A stretch of 64,000 bases of DNA, taken from positions 434,001 to 498,000 of the forward strand of contig JAIQDT010001094.1 in the NCBI GenBank assembly GCA_021521415.1, read 5' to 3'. The position numbers and the translations under genes were made by a program. Below the pieces are notes generated by a model. The model was not told the origin of the DNA and ran no database searches. It worked only from the letters and a program-made list of their open reading frames with translations. Below, piece by piece: positions 35,547 through 47,800 of the stretch; the stretch's first letter is position 1, and each line of letters opens with the position of its first letter. This DNA is from Bidens hawaiensis (Eukaryota > Streptophyta > Magnoliopsida > Asterales > Asteraceae).

Positions 35547-38500
35547 ATGGATACAAGTAATGAGAGACCTACTCAGGGTGCAGACGGCGCTGTTGGTGAG
35601 CTCACCATGGATTCTGGCGATTGGAGGTCCCAAATGCAACGACAGAGGATCATGAACAAGATGTGTGTATTTATATTATTCATTTTAGTTTCCTTATCTT
35701 TTGTGATGTGTAAAATTTGGTTATGACTGACTGGTTCACTACACTTTTATTTTTAAATTGATGTCTCCACCTGAAATTTGTACTTAATATTTGCTTGAGT
35801 TTGCGTGACATGTGTTGAGGTTTTGTAGTTTGGATATCTTTAAAAAGCATCTTCCATTCTCTGGATATGCGAGACAACTGGTACTAAAGAACATAGCTGA
35901 GAGGGTTGAAGAGGAGATTTACACAGCTGCGACAAACCAGGTTTGTTGTGTTCTTCATATTATATAAATAGTTATGTAGCTTTTGGTTATTACCTTTTTG
36001 CTAATGTGGAATGAAGAGTTTGCAACTCTTTAGGAAGTGATATCATGTTTGTTGTAGATTGAAAGGTATTTCTGGACCTAAACTGATGTAATTTATTTGG
36101 TTTGCAGTCTGAATATTCACGAAAGATGTGCTTTAATATGCTGACTATTGAGACTAGATTACAAAATCCCATGTCAGGCCCCTCAATTCCTCAAACGGAC
36201 AATCCAAATGGCGGAGATTGGCAAGAGGAAGTTTACCAAAAGGTGTTGCATATGATCCTATATTTCTTATGTAGCAGTGGAAGAATGTGGCATCACAAAA
36301 TGCTTTCGAGTTGAATAAAAACATCACCACTAATATTGTTTGTTTGAACAGCAGGGTAATGAGTTAAGTTTATTAGTAAACAAAAGGGGAATCATTTGTT
36401 TTTATTTATGTTTATAATAATCAGTGAGACGGAATATTAAATTCTTTTCAATTACATGCTCTAGCGGCTAGAGTCTAGCCTCTTTGACATTGATTTCATT
36501 TTTTTTTCTGATTACAGATAAAAGCTATGAAGAAGCTGTATGAACTAGAATCTAGTGATTGGAGGGCTGGGTTGAAAGCAGAATTACGACAACGGGTCGT
36601 GAACAAGATGTATGTACCTATATTATTCTTTCCAATTTCCTATCTTTCTTTGCTCTAAAAATTTTGTTATGCTGATTGTCAATTGCTTGGTGTGACTGGT
36701 TCTCCAAACTTTTAATTTTGAAAGTGATGTTTTCCTTTCTGTATTTATGCTTATTATTTGCATTGTTTTCACTGGCACACGATGAACTTGTGTAGGATCA
36801 AAAGTTGGCATCATCCAATCCCTCAGACCCGAGGAACTACAAGAACTTAAGGAAATAGCTGTGAAGTTTGAAGAGAAGACTTATATTGCTGCCACAAGCC
36901 AGGTTTGAAGAGAACATAGTTTTGTAGTTTTTGCTTTTGTTCTTTTGTTGAATGAAGATTTTACAAACCCTCATGTACAGATGATCTAAGTACTTCAAAA
37001 TAGGAACAACAAATTGATATCATGTTTGTTGGTACTGTAATGTATTGTAGGACCTAAAATCATGTAATTTATTTGGTTTGCAGGCTGAATATCTACGGAA
37101 GATATCCTTGAAGGTGCTGAAAATGGAGAATAGATTAAAATAATATCCTTGAAGGTGCTGAAAATGGAGAATAGATTAAAATATCCCATGCTGTCAAACT
37201 CTACTGCTGACAGTGATAACCCCTTAGATCCAGGTATTTCATAATACACTATCATTCTCATTAATTTTACAAATATAAAATTTGTAGGAATAAGTTTACT
37301 CCAATGCTTTTAGTACATTATTTGACGTTTCTACCATGAATAGGTTCTCAGGTGAACAACCAAGGGCAACGATTTTCTATTCCTGTGACATCTAATAATT
37401 TTCAACAAATAATGTCACAGAGCATGAACACTAATATTGGTTCAATTGGAATGCAAGGCTCTTCTAGTTTATTATCTGGATTGCCACCTGGCAGCGGCAT
37501 ACAACATCCCATGGCAAATGTTGCTGGTCACAATTCAAACTTGCAGAACATTCAAGGAAGATGTCTAGTGCCCAACAAAATACTGTAGGAAATATAATGG
37601 GGTACAATAATTTTGCAAACCAAAGGCAAATTCCAGGATGCCAACAACTTATTCCCCAACAGCTGCCACAGCAACAACCACAAACTCAAAATTCACATTA
37701 TCTTTTTCAACAGCATTTGCAACAAATGGCAAAACAAGCACACATTCAGCAGCAACAGCAAATGAGGTCACATATGATGCATAATAACATCGGTTCAACT
37801 GGAATGCGAGGCTCATCTAGTTTATCTTCTGCAATGTCACCTGGCAGCAGCTTACAACAACCACCATGGTAAGTGTTGCTGGTCACAATTCAAACATTCA
37901 AAATGTGTCTCATGTTCAAAGAGGCCAGCTTATTGAACAACAATATAACTACTCTGACACGCAGCAACAGGTAATGTTGCAACAGCAGATACTACAACAG
38001 CAGATACTGCAACAGCAGAAGCTACAACAGTCGATGCTGCAACAGAGGAACGAGTCCAGCAAAATCAGCAGAGGTTGACGCCTACTGAGGGTGCAAGTGG
38101 TACTGTTGTAGACCCCACCATGGAATCTGGTGATTGGAGGGATCAACTGTCAGCAGATTCACGGGAAAAGATATGAAAAAAGATGTATGCACTTATATTA
38201 GTCCTTTTAATATCTTATCTATTGTGCTCTAAAAAATGGTATGCTGGTTCTCTACACTTTTATTTTGTCGAATGATATATTCCACCTGAAATTCTGCTAA
38301 CTATTTGCATTCTTTTGACCGACATTTGTTGACCTTGTGTAGAATGGATACCTTAAGGAGGCATCTTCCGTCCTTTGGAGAACAGGAACTTAACAAAATA
38401 GCCGAGAGGATTGAAGAGGGGTTCTATGCTGTTGCCACAAGCCAGGTTCGTTATGTTCTTTAATATTATGTTAATAGTTTTCTAGTATTTGCTTCTCCCT

Positions 38501-38673
38501 TTTTCCTGTTGTGCATTGAATATGTGGCAAGTTATGTCATGTTTTTCGTATACGGTAATGCATTGTGGGACCTAAAGTCATGTAATTTATTTGGTTTGCA
38601 GTCTGATTACTTACGGAAGATATCCTTGAAGATGCTGACTATAGAGAATAGATCACTAATTCCCATAATATGA
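35547..38673 (+). pseudogene. Triple-KIX MED15 copy (unit 6), decayed
   Basis: Same layout as unit 2. KIX1 exons are 35547-35662, 35829-35940 and 36108-36242, all intact (DSGDWRSQMQ, LDIFKKHLPFSGYARQL, SEYSRKMCFNMLTIETRLQ). The hybrid exon 36518-36609 (IKAMKKLYELESSDWRAG) is also intact. The next KIX2 exon (36796-36902) is 5 bp short and shifts into TAA at 36848. Exon 37084-37233 carries a 41-bp tandem duplication that creates TAA at 37141. The Q exon (37344-38184) has frameshifts near 37556 and 37868 and a TGA before its donor. KIX3 exons follow at 38343-38445 and 38602-38673. A truncated product with KIX1 plus about 50 residues is possible; the three-KIX form is not. Confidence 0.8.
37102..37183. 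repeat. 41-bp tandem duplication
   Basis: Two adjacent copies starting ATATCCTTGAAGGTGCTG at 37102 and 37143, offset 41 bp, inside a KIX2 exon of unit 6. The offset is not a multiple of three and produces an immediate stop. Confidence 0.95.
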
Positions 38674-38930
38674 CATGATGAATTCCTTACAGTGCTTTGT
38701 ATAGTCTTGAGTCTTGTCCTGGGTCAAAGTAGCAGTATGAACTCCTTATGGCAGGTCTCAAGTGGTTCTTGACAAAAAAAAATACAGTGTGTGGGCCCCA
38801 GAATCTGAATTTTCAGATTGTATGATATGTTGGAGTGCTGCCTAATCTTGTTATTTTCTTTTGAAGTTAAGTTACCAAGTATAGTTTTCGCCTTCCATCC
38901 ATACATTTGCATATTTTGAAAAAAAAAAAA
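38674..38930 (+). pseudogene. Truncated MED15 3' end behind unit 6
   Basis: TGAACTCCTTA, then CAGGTCTCAAGTGGTTCTTG, then AATACAGTGTGTGGGCCC parallels MED15a at 2758-2820. It then jumps to a MED15a 3'-UTR-like stretch. It retains more of the exon than the 3' ends behind units 2 and 3 and so helps to place the deletion breakpoint. A poly-A/AATA tract ends it. Confidence 0.6.
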
Positions 38931-39100
38931 AAATAAATAATAAAATAAAAAACTTATTTAAATTCATTTTGTATGAGAAGTCGTTTTATGTTTATAAACT
39001 TTAGTCATTAGACCAAGTGTACGGGGATCCAACCCCATGCCACATCACTTTGTTGGGGCGTTAAACACGTTAAACACCATAACGTGTAGGGCGCCAAGGG

Positions 39101-39449
39101 TAGAGGTGTATAAAACCGGTTTTAAACCCAAACCGAACCGGTTTGGTTAATGGCTGGTCAAAACCGGTTTGACTCAAACCGGTTTGGTTTATAAACCGGT
39201 TTAGACACAAGATAGGCCGACCTGGTCACGTCGGTTCGGTTCGGTTTATAAACCGGTTTTAATCGGTTTAAGCCGGTTTTAAACCGGTTTTTCTCAAACC
39301 GGTTTTGTAGATCTTAAGGGGAACCGGTCCTGAAACTAGCGGTTTGGGTCGGGTTGGGAACCGGTTTGAATGAAACTGGTTTTAAACCCAAACCGGTTCG
39401 GTTCGGTTTGCCTAAAACCGGTCCCAAACCGATTTTTTTTACACCTCTA
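39101..39449. mobile_element. hAT-like MITE, 349 bp
   Basis: 8-bp flanks GCCAAGGG and GCCAACGG (7/8) surround the inverted ends TAGAGGTGTATAAAA and TAGAGGTGTAAAAAA (right end reverse-complemented). The body is dense in AAACCGGTTTAAACC palindromes. An 86-codon frame across it is an artefact. Confidence 0.75.
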
Positions 39450-39457
39450 GCCAACGG

Positions 39458-40002
39458 TATGAAGGGGCATGTTAGCTTTTTCTTTTTTTATTTTAAATTT
39501 AAATTCACAATGCTGTTTGATTTGTTTCATGAATATTCTAATCTAAGTTGTATTGAAAAACCGAGTTGGTTTCATAATAAAGTGAAGACAATGCCTATGG
39601 TCTTCACTCTTTAGCAACTTAACCGAAACCACTTTTTACTTAATAATTATAATTTATGATTATACTTTATTATATTAATATAGAAATAACAAAATTAAGT
39701 AGCTATTTCAAGACAAATAAATTATTTATTTTAAATATACAAATAAACAAAACAAATAAAATTGGATAAAAGTTATTTTTGTTACTAAATACGAAATCAA
39801 AAGAGATAAGTAAGAGTTAATATTATAGTATGTATAGAAAAATGAAATATGAATATTTTTATATAATTTTTTTAAGCAAGCCAACATGATCCTAGCTACC
39901 TTTATAAACCAAAAATATAGTTATGCTGACATTTTGGAAAATTTAAACTATTTATGATAAAGGGGAGGTAGTGAGATCCCTTGCCACTACAATATGCCCA
40001 CA
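39458..40002. other. AT-rich spacer
   Basis: No gene or element ends were recognised. Confidence 0.5.
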
Positions 40003-40010
40003 AGTTCATT

Positions 40011-40588
40011 TAGAGGTGCACAAAAAACCCGAACTCAAAACTGGACCTAAAAAAAAATATACGAAATCAGTTTTTTTATACCCGGGGTTTTAATACCGAA
40101 ACCCGTACCCGACCCTACCCGTAGGGTATGGATAGGATATGCATTTTAGTACCAAAACCCAACTCGGAACCGTACCCGATTTATACCCGGTAATATCCGA
40201 AAACCGGAACCGGTTCCATACCTGGAACCAGGTTTTTCCAATACCCGAAACCGGGTTTTTCAAATACCCGAAATTAACCGAAAAATACCTGGAAAATACC
40301 CGAAAATACCCTTAAAAATTGTAACCCCTTAAAAAAATCCAATCTATACCGAAAAAAGCCCCCTAAAAACCCAAAAATTAGCGTTTTTTCAATACCCGAA
40401 ATAGGGTATTCAAATACACGGTTTTAGAATACCCTGTTCAATACCCGACCCAAACCAGATGCATAGGGTATGGTTTTTAGAGAGAATATCCAGATCCGAA
40501 CCCGACCCAGGTATTGCCAATACCTGATTTTTCAATACCTGGTCATACCCAAACCCTGGTATTTGAAAACCCGATTTGTGCACCTCTA
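40011..40588. mobile_element. hAT-like MITE, 578 bp
   Basis: 8-bp flanks AGTTCATT and AGTCCATT (7/8) surround the inverted ends TAGAGGTGCACAAAA and TAGAGGTGCACAAAT (right end reverse-complemented). The body is made of AATACCCGAAACCGG motifs. It belongs to the same terminus group as 23619-23722. Confidence 0.8.
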
Positions 40589-40611
40589 AGTCCATTGATG
40601 ACAACTTTTTT

Positions 40612-40948
40612 TTTGAACGACGACTTTCCTGTGTATTATAGGTCATCACACTTCTTAAATTTGGAGAGCTTAGTTGTTCCACTTTGGTCATAATATGTTG
40701 TCTTAACCGGGCTCACCCTTGCTTCCAGCGTTTGGCTTGAGCGTTCCTCAGAAAACCATACCGCCGGCTGCCACAAGATTAGACTCTCTGGCGTAACACA
40801 CGGTGGGATGAACACCCAGATGGAATTGGGGTTCAGACTGGCAACCTTTACACAAGGCAGCTAAAATCATTTATTGTCAATGTTCACCCAAAGTGACACA
40901 AATGAGAATCAAATTTGGATCTCCCGTAGGAAAACCAAGTCTCCTACC
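40612..40948 (-). mobile_element. Probable tRNA-derived SINE
   Basis: A 14-bp direct repeat ATGACAACTTTTTT flanks the insertion (40598-40611 and 40949-40962). On the minus strand it starts GGTAGGAGACTTGGTTTTCC, followed by a B-box-like GATCCAAATTTGATTC, and ends in a short A-run (the T-run at 40608-40614). These are the features of a SINE with a tRNA-related head. I cannot name the family. Confidence 0.5.
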
Positions 40949-40962
40949 ATGACAACTTTTTT

Positions 40963-42124
40963 AGATAGATAATTTTATAATCTTAGAATAAAAAAACTAA
41001 TTTTAAAAAATGTGTATTGGTTTTTATCAATCTCAACTAGCATCGTTTTGTCGTTGTCGGTCCCAACTAACGAGCTGGATGCTGATAGTCCTATCTTTTA
41101 ACGTATTTGTTCCCAACAGTCCGCGACCAACAAAACCCTAACGCCGTTACTTGTAGGTCGTCGGAAAAACGTTTTTTTGACTGGGAAAAGTCACATTTTT
41201 TACCAGGAAACTTAACCTGAGTACCATCACCACCAACTGACTTACCACCAACCAACCACCAACACTTGAGCACCACCAATTGATTCCAATGATGGTTATA
41301 GGGTTCCGTTGACCTCAATAATTTTGGGCTTTTACGAGAAAAAGGTTCCTAAAGGTCCGATCTAAGGTTACAAAGATGTTTGAGACGAAAACGTTGGGTT
41401 TTCCAAAAAACAATGTGAGTTTTCCGGCCAAAAACGTTTTTCAGACGACCTGCAACTAACGACATCAGAATTCTGTTAGGCACGAACCGTTGGCAACAAA
41501 TATGATAAAAGGTATGATCGTTATCAGTCAATTCATTAGTTGGGACGTGCATCGACTAAAAGATTAATAAAAACCAAGGTTAGGTTAAAATATAAAGTAA
41601 ACAAAAAATGAAAAATACAAAAAGTAATATAATCAATTCGAGTTTTTTACCATTTGGGTGTAGATACAAAACATATTTACCATATTAGTGTACTTTTAAA
41701 AATATTTACTTATATGGGTAAAAAAATTTTTTTGTCGTATTTCATACAATGTAAACGAAAAAATAGAAACACAATACTTGGTATGCAAATTTCTCATATT
41801 CGGTTTTTGAAAGCTTGAAGTCGAGTCATTACATGTTCTTTTACTTTATTGAACGTTTCTCTTTTGACTGCACAAAAGCAATGTTCAAATACTCATCACC
41901 TATTTGCTTATGCAAACCCCGTATTGGTAAGCTTCATTTTAGAAAAACATATTTCAATGGTTGTGGTTCTAATTGGAAAAACCAACGCTAGCCATATTCG
42001 ACAAATCAAAGGAAAAGTGGTGTGCTTTCTGGTTTCCACCATTACAAGAGCAAAGTCACACATTAATTCAATTTTGCAAATTTATCATCTTCCTTTAAAG
42101 TGTGATGAAAGGTTGTACGATCAT
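40963..42124. other. Spacer left of the gypsy element
   Basis: AT-rich spacer. A 99-codon plus-strand frame at 41849-42148 runs into the LTR and matches no family I recognise. Nothing else is supportable. Confidence 0.4.
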
Positions 42125-44797
42125 TGTCACACCCTCAAAATCCACTAACGGAGTTTTACCGTCAGGATCGGAATCGTTAGTTATAATCAAACCATAAAAC
42201 AAAGTTTCAAAACCATGAAAACGTTTACGAGTAATTAAATGCGGAAGCGTAAAAACCTTTAACCAAAAGTTGCGTCACGCAGGACGACTTAAAACCAATG
42301 ATAACTGTTAAAAATAAGTTTGCATAACAAAAGCGTTTTCAAGCAATGCATGTTCCTAAACTGCGCGCCCGCCTCGACTACCTGAGAATAACATACTAAA
42401 AGTGTCAACACAAGGTTGGTGAGTTCACAAGTTTATATAAAATAAAGCGTTTAGCGTTTGCGTTCAGCGTTTTGCGTTAAGCGTTTTGCGTTACAGCGTT
42501 TTGCGTTACATCGTTTTGCGTTACCAGATAGTGTTATGTCAATTATATATCTATAGGTAGCTAGCCTATAAAACAAGTATCACCAAGTGTTCGACACCGA
42601 AGCTGACTGTTTATCATTTGCCTTGCCACCAGGTCATCCAGACCATAGTATGTGTTTAGCCAAGATTACACCCACTCGACCTCCAGTCGAGTTTAGCGTT
42701 GGGTGGGGTTTGTCAAACCCAGTAGTACTACTCAACAATGACTCGCTATTATCCAATATTAAACGGTTCGATGTGAATGAAGGACTTTAGTTAACGCGTT
42801 TGCCACTTAGTCTTTACAAGTGATATATAATCTATATTAACAAAATCTTAAATGCGTTTCGGAGTATGTTATCTCCCCCAAGTGAACAGCGTTTAAAAAG
42901 TTTAAAAAGGGGAAAGTGAAACTCACTGTTTGCGAAGTAGTTCCCAAATTAAATCACCAAGATGCGCGTCACAGAAAAACTCTCTCTAGCGTTCTAAAAC
43001 AACAAAGAGATTTTTCTAAGTGTCGGAATATTATCGAGTCTCTAGACCCGGCACATAATACCTATGCACATAACATGTTTCGTGTTTCGTTTGTGAATCG
43101 TGTGTGACTTTAACAAGTACATTCGTGATACAATACATGTGTGAACAATTGTTTACGTGTCACGTATTCATAAAGTACATCACTAGAAATTACTCCCCGT
43201 AAGAGCATTTTGGTCAAATCATGACAATTAACTAGCCATTATTCCCCATAAGGGAAATTTGGTCAAAACATAACAATTATATAGCAAGTATCATGTTTCA
43301 TGCATTTTCACAAAACTCAGCAGCTAGTTTCACCGAGACAGAAATTCTACTTGAAAGATTGTACTATTCCACCGATCATAGCATCTCAATTAATTTACCA
43401 AAAATCATCACAGAAGCATATATGTCTTAGGTTTCCAGAACATATTTTATTATATTTTTAGTCCACATAGTTTTCTCACAATCATCAAATCATTACAGCA
43501 AACTCATAACAGTCAAACTCATGCGCAACAGAATGTTATTTGCAATTCCCGTTAAACGAAAAATCCAATAAATGCAAGACCACTTGGGTTAGGTTCCTAA
43601 CTCAATAAGTCAACTTCCAGAAGTGGAACCAACCCAATTGGTCTCGTAGTTCATGAGATGTAATATTTACAAAACAACCTAACAGCAGGTCTAACAACTC
43701 AGCTTTGCACAACGTTTTTGTAAAATCATAAAAGTTAAATTTACACGTCCAAAAATTGCAAATTTATATTCTTTAGAAACTAGACTCAACCTAGTTTACT
43801 GTAGTATCAATAATCTCAACCAATTTTCACATTTACACCTCGTTACAGTCACTTAAACATCAAATACACATTCTGTCCAGAAACTGTTTGCATCCAAACT
43901 CAACATATTAACTATCTATGAACTATCATGCATTCATATAACACTCTAGACTCCATAAACACCATCTATGCACATCAATTACACCTTTACATACATGATT
44001 AGGGTTTTTGTTTGAACTCAAATCAAAGACACAAGTAATTAGTATGTAACAATATCAATTCTAGTTATCATATCATTAACAAATCAACAACAATCATATT
44101 AACACAACACCATAAGAAAATCGGCAGCTAGGGTTTGTAGTTAACCCAACAAACATCAAAATCAAGTATAAAGGATGCATAGGATAATCGATTATACCTT
44201 CCTAGCACCTTATTCTTCAATCAAAACACTTGAATTCTTGGTGTATATGTGTGTGTAAGTCGACGGCAGCCAAGGGAGGGGTTTGGGGTTTCCGATCGGG
44301 ATTAGGGAGAAAAGAAAATAAGTTAGGGTTTGTTTATTGTTATTATTTATAGAATACTATGTTACACTTTGGCCCCTCCACTTCTAAGTATTACTTTTCC
44401 TAGCTTAAACTAACTTGTTTACATCTTGAGTTTACGTTTATAACCATGTTATCACATAACACATAAGTCTAACACATAGTTATCACATAATTACTGTTTT
44501 GACGTTTTTCGTTTATTCATCAATCGTTTGCGTCAACTCGTTTGTGTTTCGGTGCAAATCCCGAAAGACTACACATGTAGTGAGTGTTAAGCGTCATTTA
44601 AACCCTAGTTTAAATGTAATGAAGTGTGCGTTATAGATTCAGTGATCTTAAGTTTGAATTGACGGAGTTGAGTTAACGGAGTTAACCTGAAATTGACGAT
44701 TGTCACATCATTCCCATGTTAAAGAATTTTCGTCCCGAAAATTTGAGTCAAGTCGTGATGAGTGTCTGAAAAAGTAAGAAAAATTTTCAGTTTGTCA
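42125..44797 (-). repeat. 3' LTR (left copy), 2673 bp
   Basis: In plus orientation it starts TGTCACACCCTC and ends CAGTTTGTCA, so on the minus strand it runs TGACA...TGACA with TG/CA ends. It lacks the 17 bp AGGGTGTGAACTAACAG present in the other LTR; a CAG direct repeat at the break suggests a microhomology deletion. It contains GCGTTTTGCGTTA-type short repeats (42447-42523) and a minus-strand TATA box (TTCTATAAATAATAAC, near 44340-44355). Small frames at 42587 and 42916 recur in the other LTR and are not genes. Confidence 0.95.
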
Positions 44798-44812
44798 TAT
44801 CATCCCCTAGTA
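44798..44812 (-). other. Polypurine tract of the gypsy element
   Basis: On the minus strand CTAGGGGATGATA lies directly before the LTR start TGACAAACTG, the expected site for priming plus-strand DNA synthesis. Confidence 0.75.
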
Positions 44813-44839
44813 GAAAGAAATTTCGTCCAGAAATTTAAT

Positions 44840-47800
44840 TCATACCTCCGGTGATTTCTGACGGTTTGTCGGGTTTCGCGGTTTTCTGTGTTTGGTCAGC
44901 CCTTCAAAAAGGTGATGATACTTCTTCATCATTTGATCCTCGCGTTCCCACGTGAACTCCGGTCCATGTCTCGAGTTCCAACGAACTTTAACGATTGGAA
45001 TTTTGCTGTGCTTGAGTGTTTTGGTTTCCCAATCCAAAACTTCGACTGGTTCTTCAATGAAGCGTAGCTGTTCATCAACTTGCAATTCCTCCAAAGGAAC
45101 TACTTGGGTTTCATCGGACAGGCATTTCTTCAAATTGGACACGTGGAATACATTGTGTACGTCACTGAGTTCCGTTGGTAGGTCCAGTCGGTACGCCACC
45201 GGACCAATGCGCTCAGTTATTCGGTAGGGACCAACATATCGTGGGTTAAGTTTGTTTCGCTTACCAAAGCGAACCACATCTTTCCAATGTGAGACTTTGA
45301 GTAACACTCGATCGTTCACTTGAAATTCGAGAGGTTTTCGGCGCTTGTCGGCGTAACTCTTTTGGCGATCTCGTGTTGCTGCCATGCGATTTCGGATTTG
45401 AACAATCTTTTCCAAAGTTTCGAGTACCAGTTCTGGACCAGTGATTTGGCTGTCACCCACCTCTGCCCAGCAGAGTGGTGATCGACACTTCCGTCCGTAC
45501 AGCGCTTCAAACGGCGCTGCTTTAATACTTGGGTGGTAGCTGTTATTATACGAAAACTCTACCAAAGGTAAGTGAGGTTCCCAACTTTTTCCGAAATCCA
45601 ACACGCATGCACGCAACATATCCTCCAGAGTCTGAATAGTTCGTTCACTTTGCCCGTCCGTCTGAGGATGGTATGCTGTGCTCATATCAAGACGGGTGCC
45701 TAGTGCGCTTTGCAGCGACTTCCAAAAGTGCGAAGTGAAACGAGAATCTCGATCAGAAATGATTGAGACAGGCACTCCGTGTCTAGACACTACTTCCTTC
45801 ATGTAAACGCGAGTCAGTCTTTCCATTTTGTCCGATTCCTTAATCGCTAAGAAGTGTGCAGACTTAGTCAACCGGTCAACGATCACCCAGATGGTATCGC
45901 ATCCCGTCGGTGTATTAGGTAAACCCGTGATAAAATCCAGTGAGATGTGTTCCCATTTCCACATTGGGAGTTCCGGTTGTTGCAGTAGACCAGATGGTTT
46001 CTGGTATTCTATTTTGACTCTGGCACAAGTCAAGCATTTGCTCACGTAGGTGGCAATGTCGGCTTTCATGTTCGGCCACCAGTAAAGTGCCTTTAAATCA
46101 TGATACATTTTATCTGAACCAGGGTGGATAGAATATCGGGACTTGTGAGCTTCGTCCATCACTAGAGTTCTCAACTCTCCGTATCGTGGAACCCAAATCC
46201 GGTTCTCAAAATATCGGACCCCGTCCGATCTGGTTTCAAGTTGCTTGTTCATGCCCCGCATGAGTTCCGATGGAAGATTGTCATCTTTCAAAGCTTCAAG
46301 TTGCGCCTCGCGAATCTGGTTGGGTAAGTTTGCATGAATCGTGAGTTGCAATGCTCGCACTCGTCTCGGTTTATCTGTTTCTTTCCTGCTGAGGGCGTCG
46401 GCCACTACATTGGCCTTGCCAGGGTGGTACTTGATGGCACAATCATAATTCTTGAGCAGCTCGACCCAACGACGCTGTCGCATGTTCAGCTCCTTCTGAT
46501 CGTAGATATGTTGGAGACTCTTGTGGTCGGTGTAAATGGTGAACTTGGTACCGTACAAGTAATGCCTCCATATCTTAAGGGCAAACACCACAGCTCCGAG
46601 TTCCAAATCATGGGTCGTGTAGTTCTTCTCGTGAATCCGTAGTTGTCGAGAGGCATAGGCTATAACCTTCTCGAGTTGCATCAGCACACAACCGAGACCT
46701 TGTATCGATGCGTCACAGTGTACCTCAAAATTTTCCGTTCCCTCGGGGAGGGCTAGAATAGGGGCGCTACAGAGTTTGGTTTTCAACAGTTGAAAAGCGG
46801 ATTCTTGCGCGTCACCCCAATTGTACTTAGTGCCTTTGTGAGTCAAAGCGGTGAGGGGTTGAGCAATCTTTGAAAATCCCTCGATGAAACGTCGGTAGTA
46901 GCCGGCCAGTCCTAGGAATTGCCGCACCTCAGTCGGAGTCTTAGGTGCTTCCCAGTTTTTGATGGCCTCTACCTTACCGGGATCGACATGGATACCATTC
47001 TCGTTGATCACATGCCCTAAAAAGTGAACCTCGCGAAGCCAAAACTCACATTTCGAGAGTTTAGCATACAGTTGTTCCCTCTTCAATAATTCCAGAATTA
47101 CCCTTAAGTGTTCTTCATGGTCAGCTTCGTTCTTGGAGTAGACAAGAATATCATCAATGAAAACAATCACAAACTTGTCGAGGTACGCCTTGCATACTCG
47201 ATTCATGAGATCCATAAATACGGCTGGTGCGTTGGTTAGGCCAAAAGGCATAACCGAAAACTCGTAGTGACCATACCGTGTTCTGAAAGCCGTCTTTGAG
47301 ATATCTTCTTCGCGTACTCTTAGTTGGTGATAACCAGATCGCAGATCGATCTTCGAGTAGTAACTCGATCCTTGAAGCTGGTCAAACAAATCATCAATTC
47401 GGGGTTAAGGATAACGGTTCTTGACCGTCACCTTGTTCAAATCACGGTAGTCGATGCACATGCGGAAAGTCCCGTCCTTCTTTCGGACAAACAAGACAGG
47501 GGCTCCCCATGGCGATGAGCTAGGTCGGATAAAACCCTTATCCAACAAATCTTGCAACTGAGTGGACAGTTCCTGAAGCTCCGCTGGTGCGAGCCGATAC
47601 GAGGCTCGTGCTATGGGTGCTGCACCGGGTGTCAACTCGATTTGGAATTCGACTTGACGAATATGAGGGAGTCCAGGCAAATCCTTCGGGAAGACTTCCG
47701 GAAAATCTCGCACAATTGGTATATCTTCAATTCGCTTCTCCTCCGCGGGTTTCTCAACAATATGCGCCAAAATTGCCGGATGACCCTTTCGTAGATACTT

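Noticed and set aside
42587..43107. Two small plus-strand frames repeated at 50469-50989
   Set aside because: They lie in the two LTRs and are identical there because the LTRs are; they oppose the element's transcription and have no recognisable domain.
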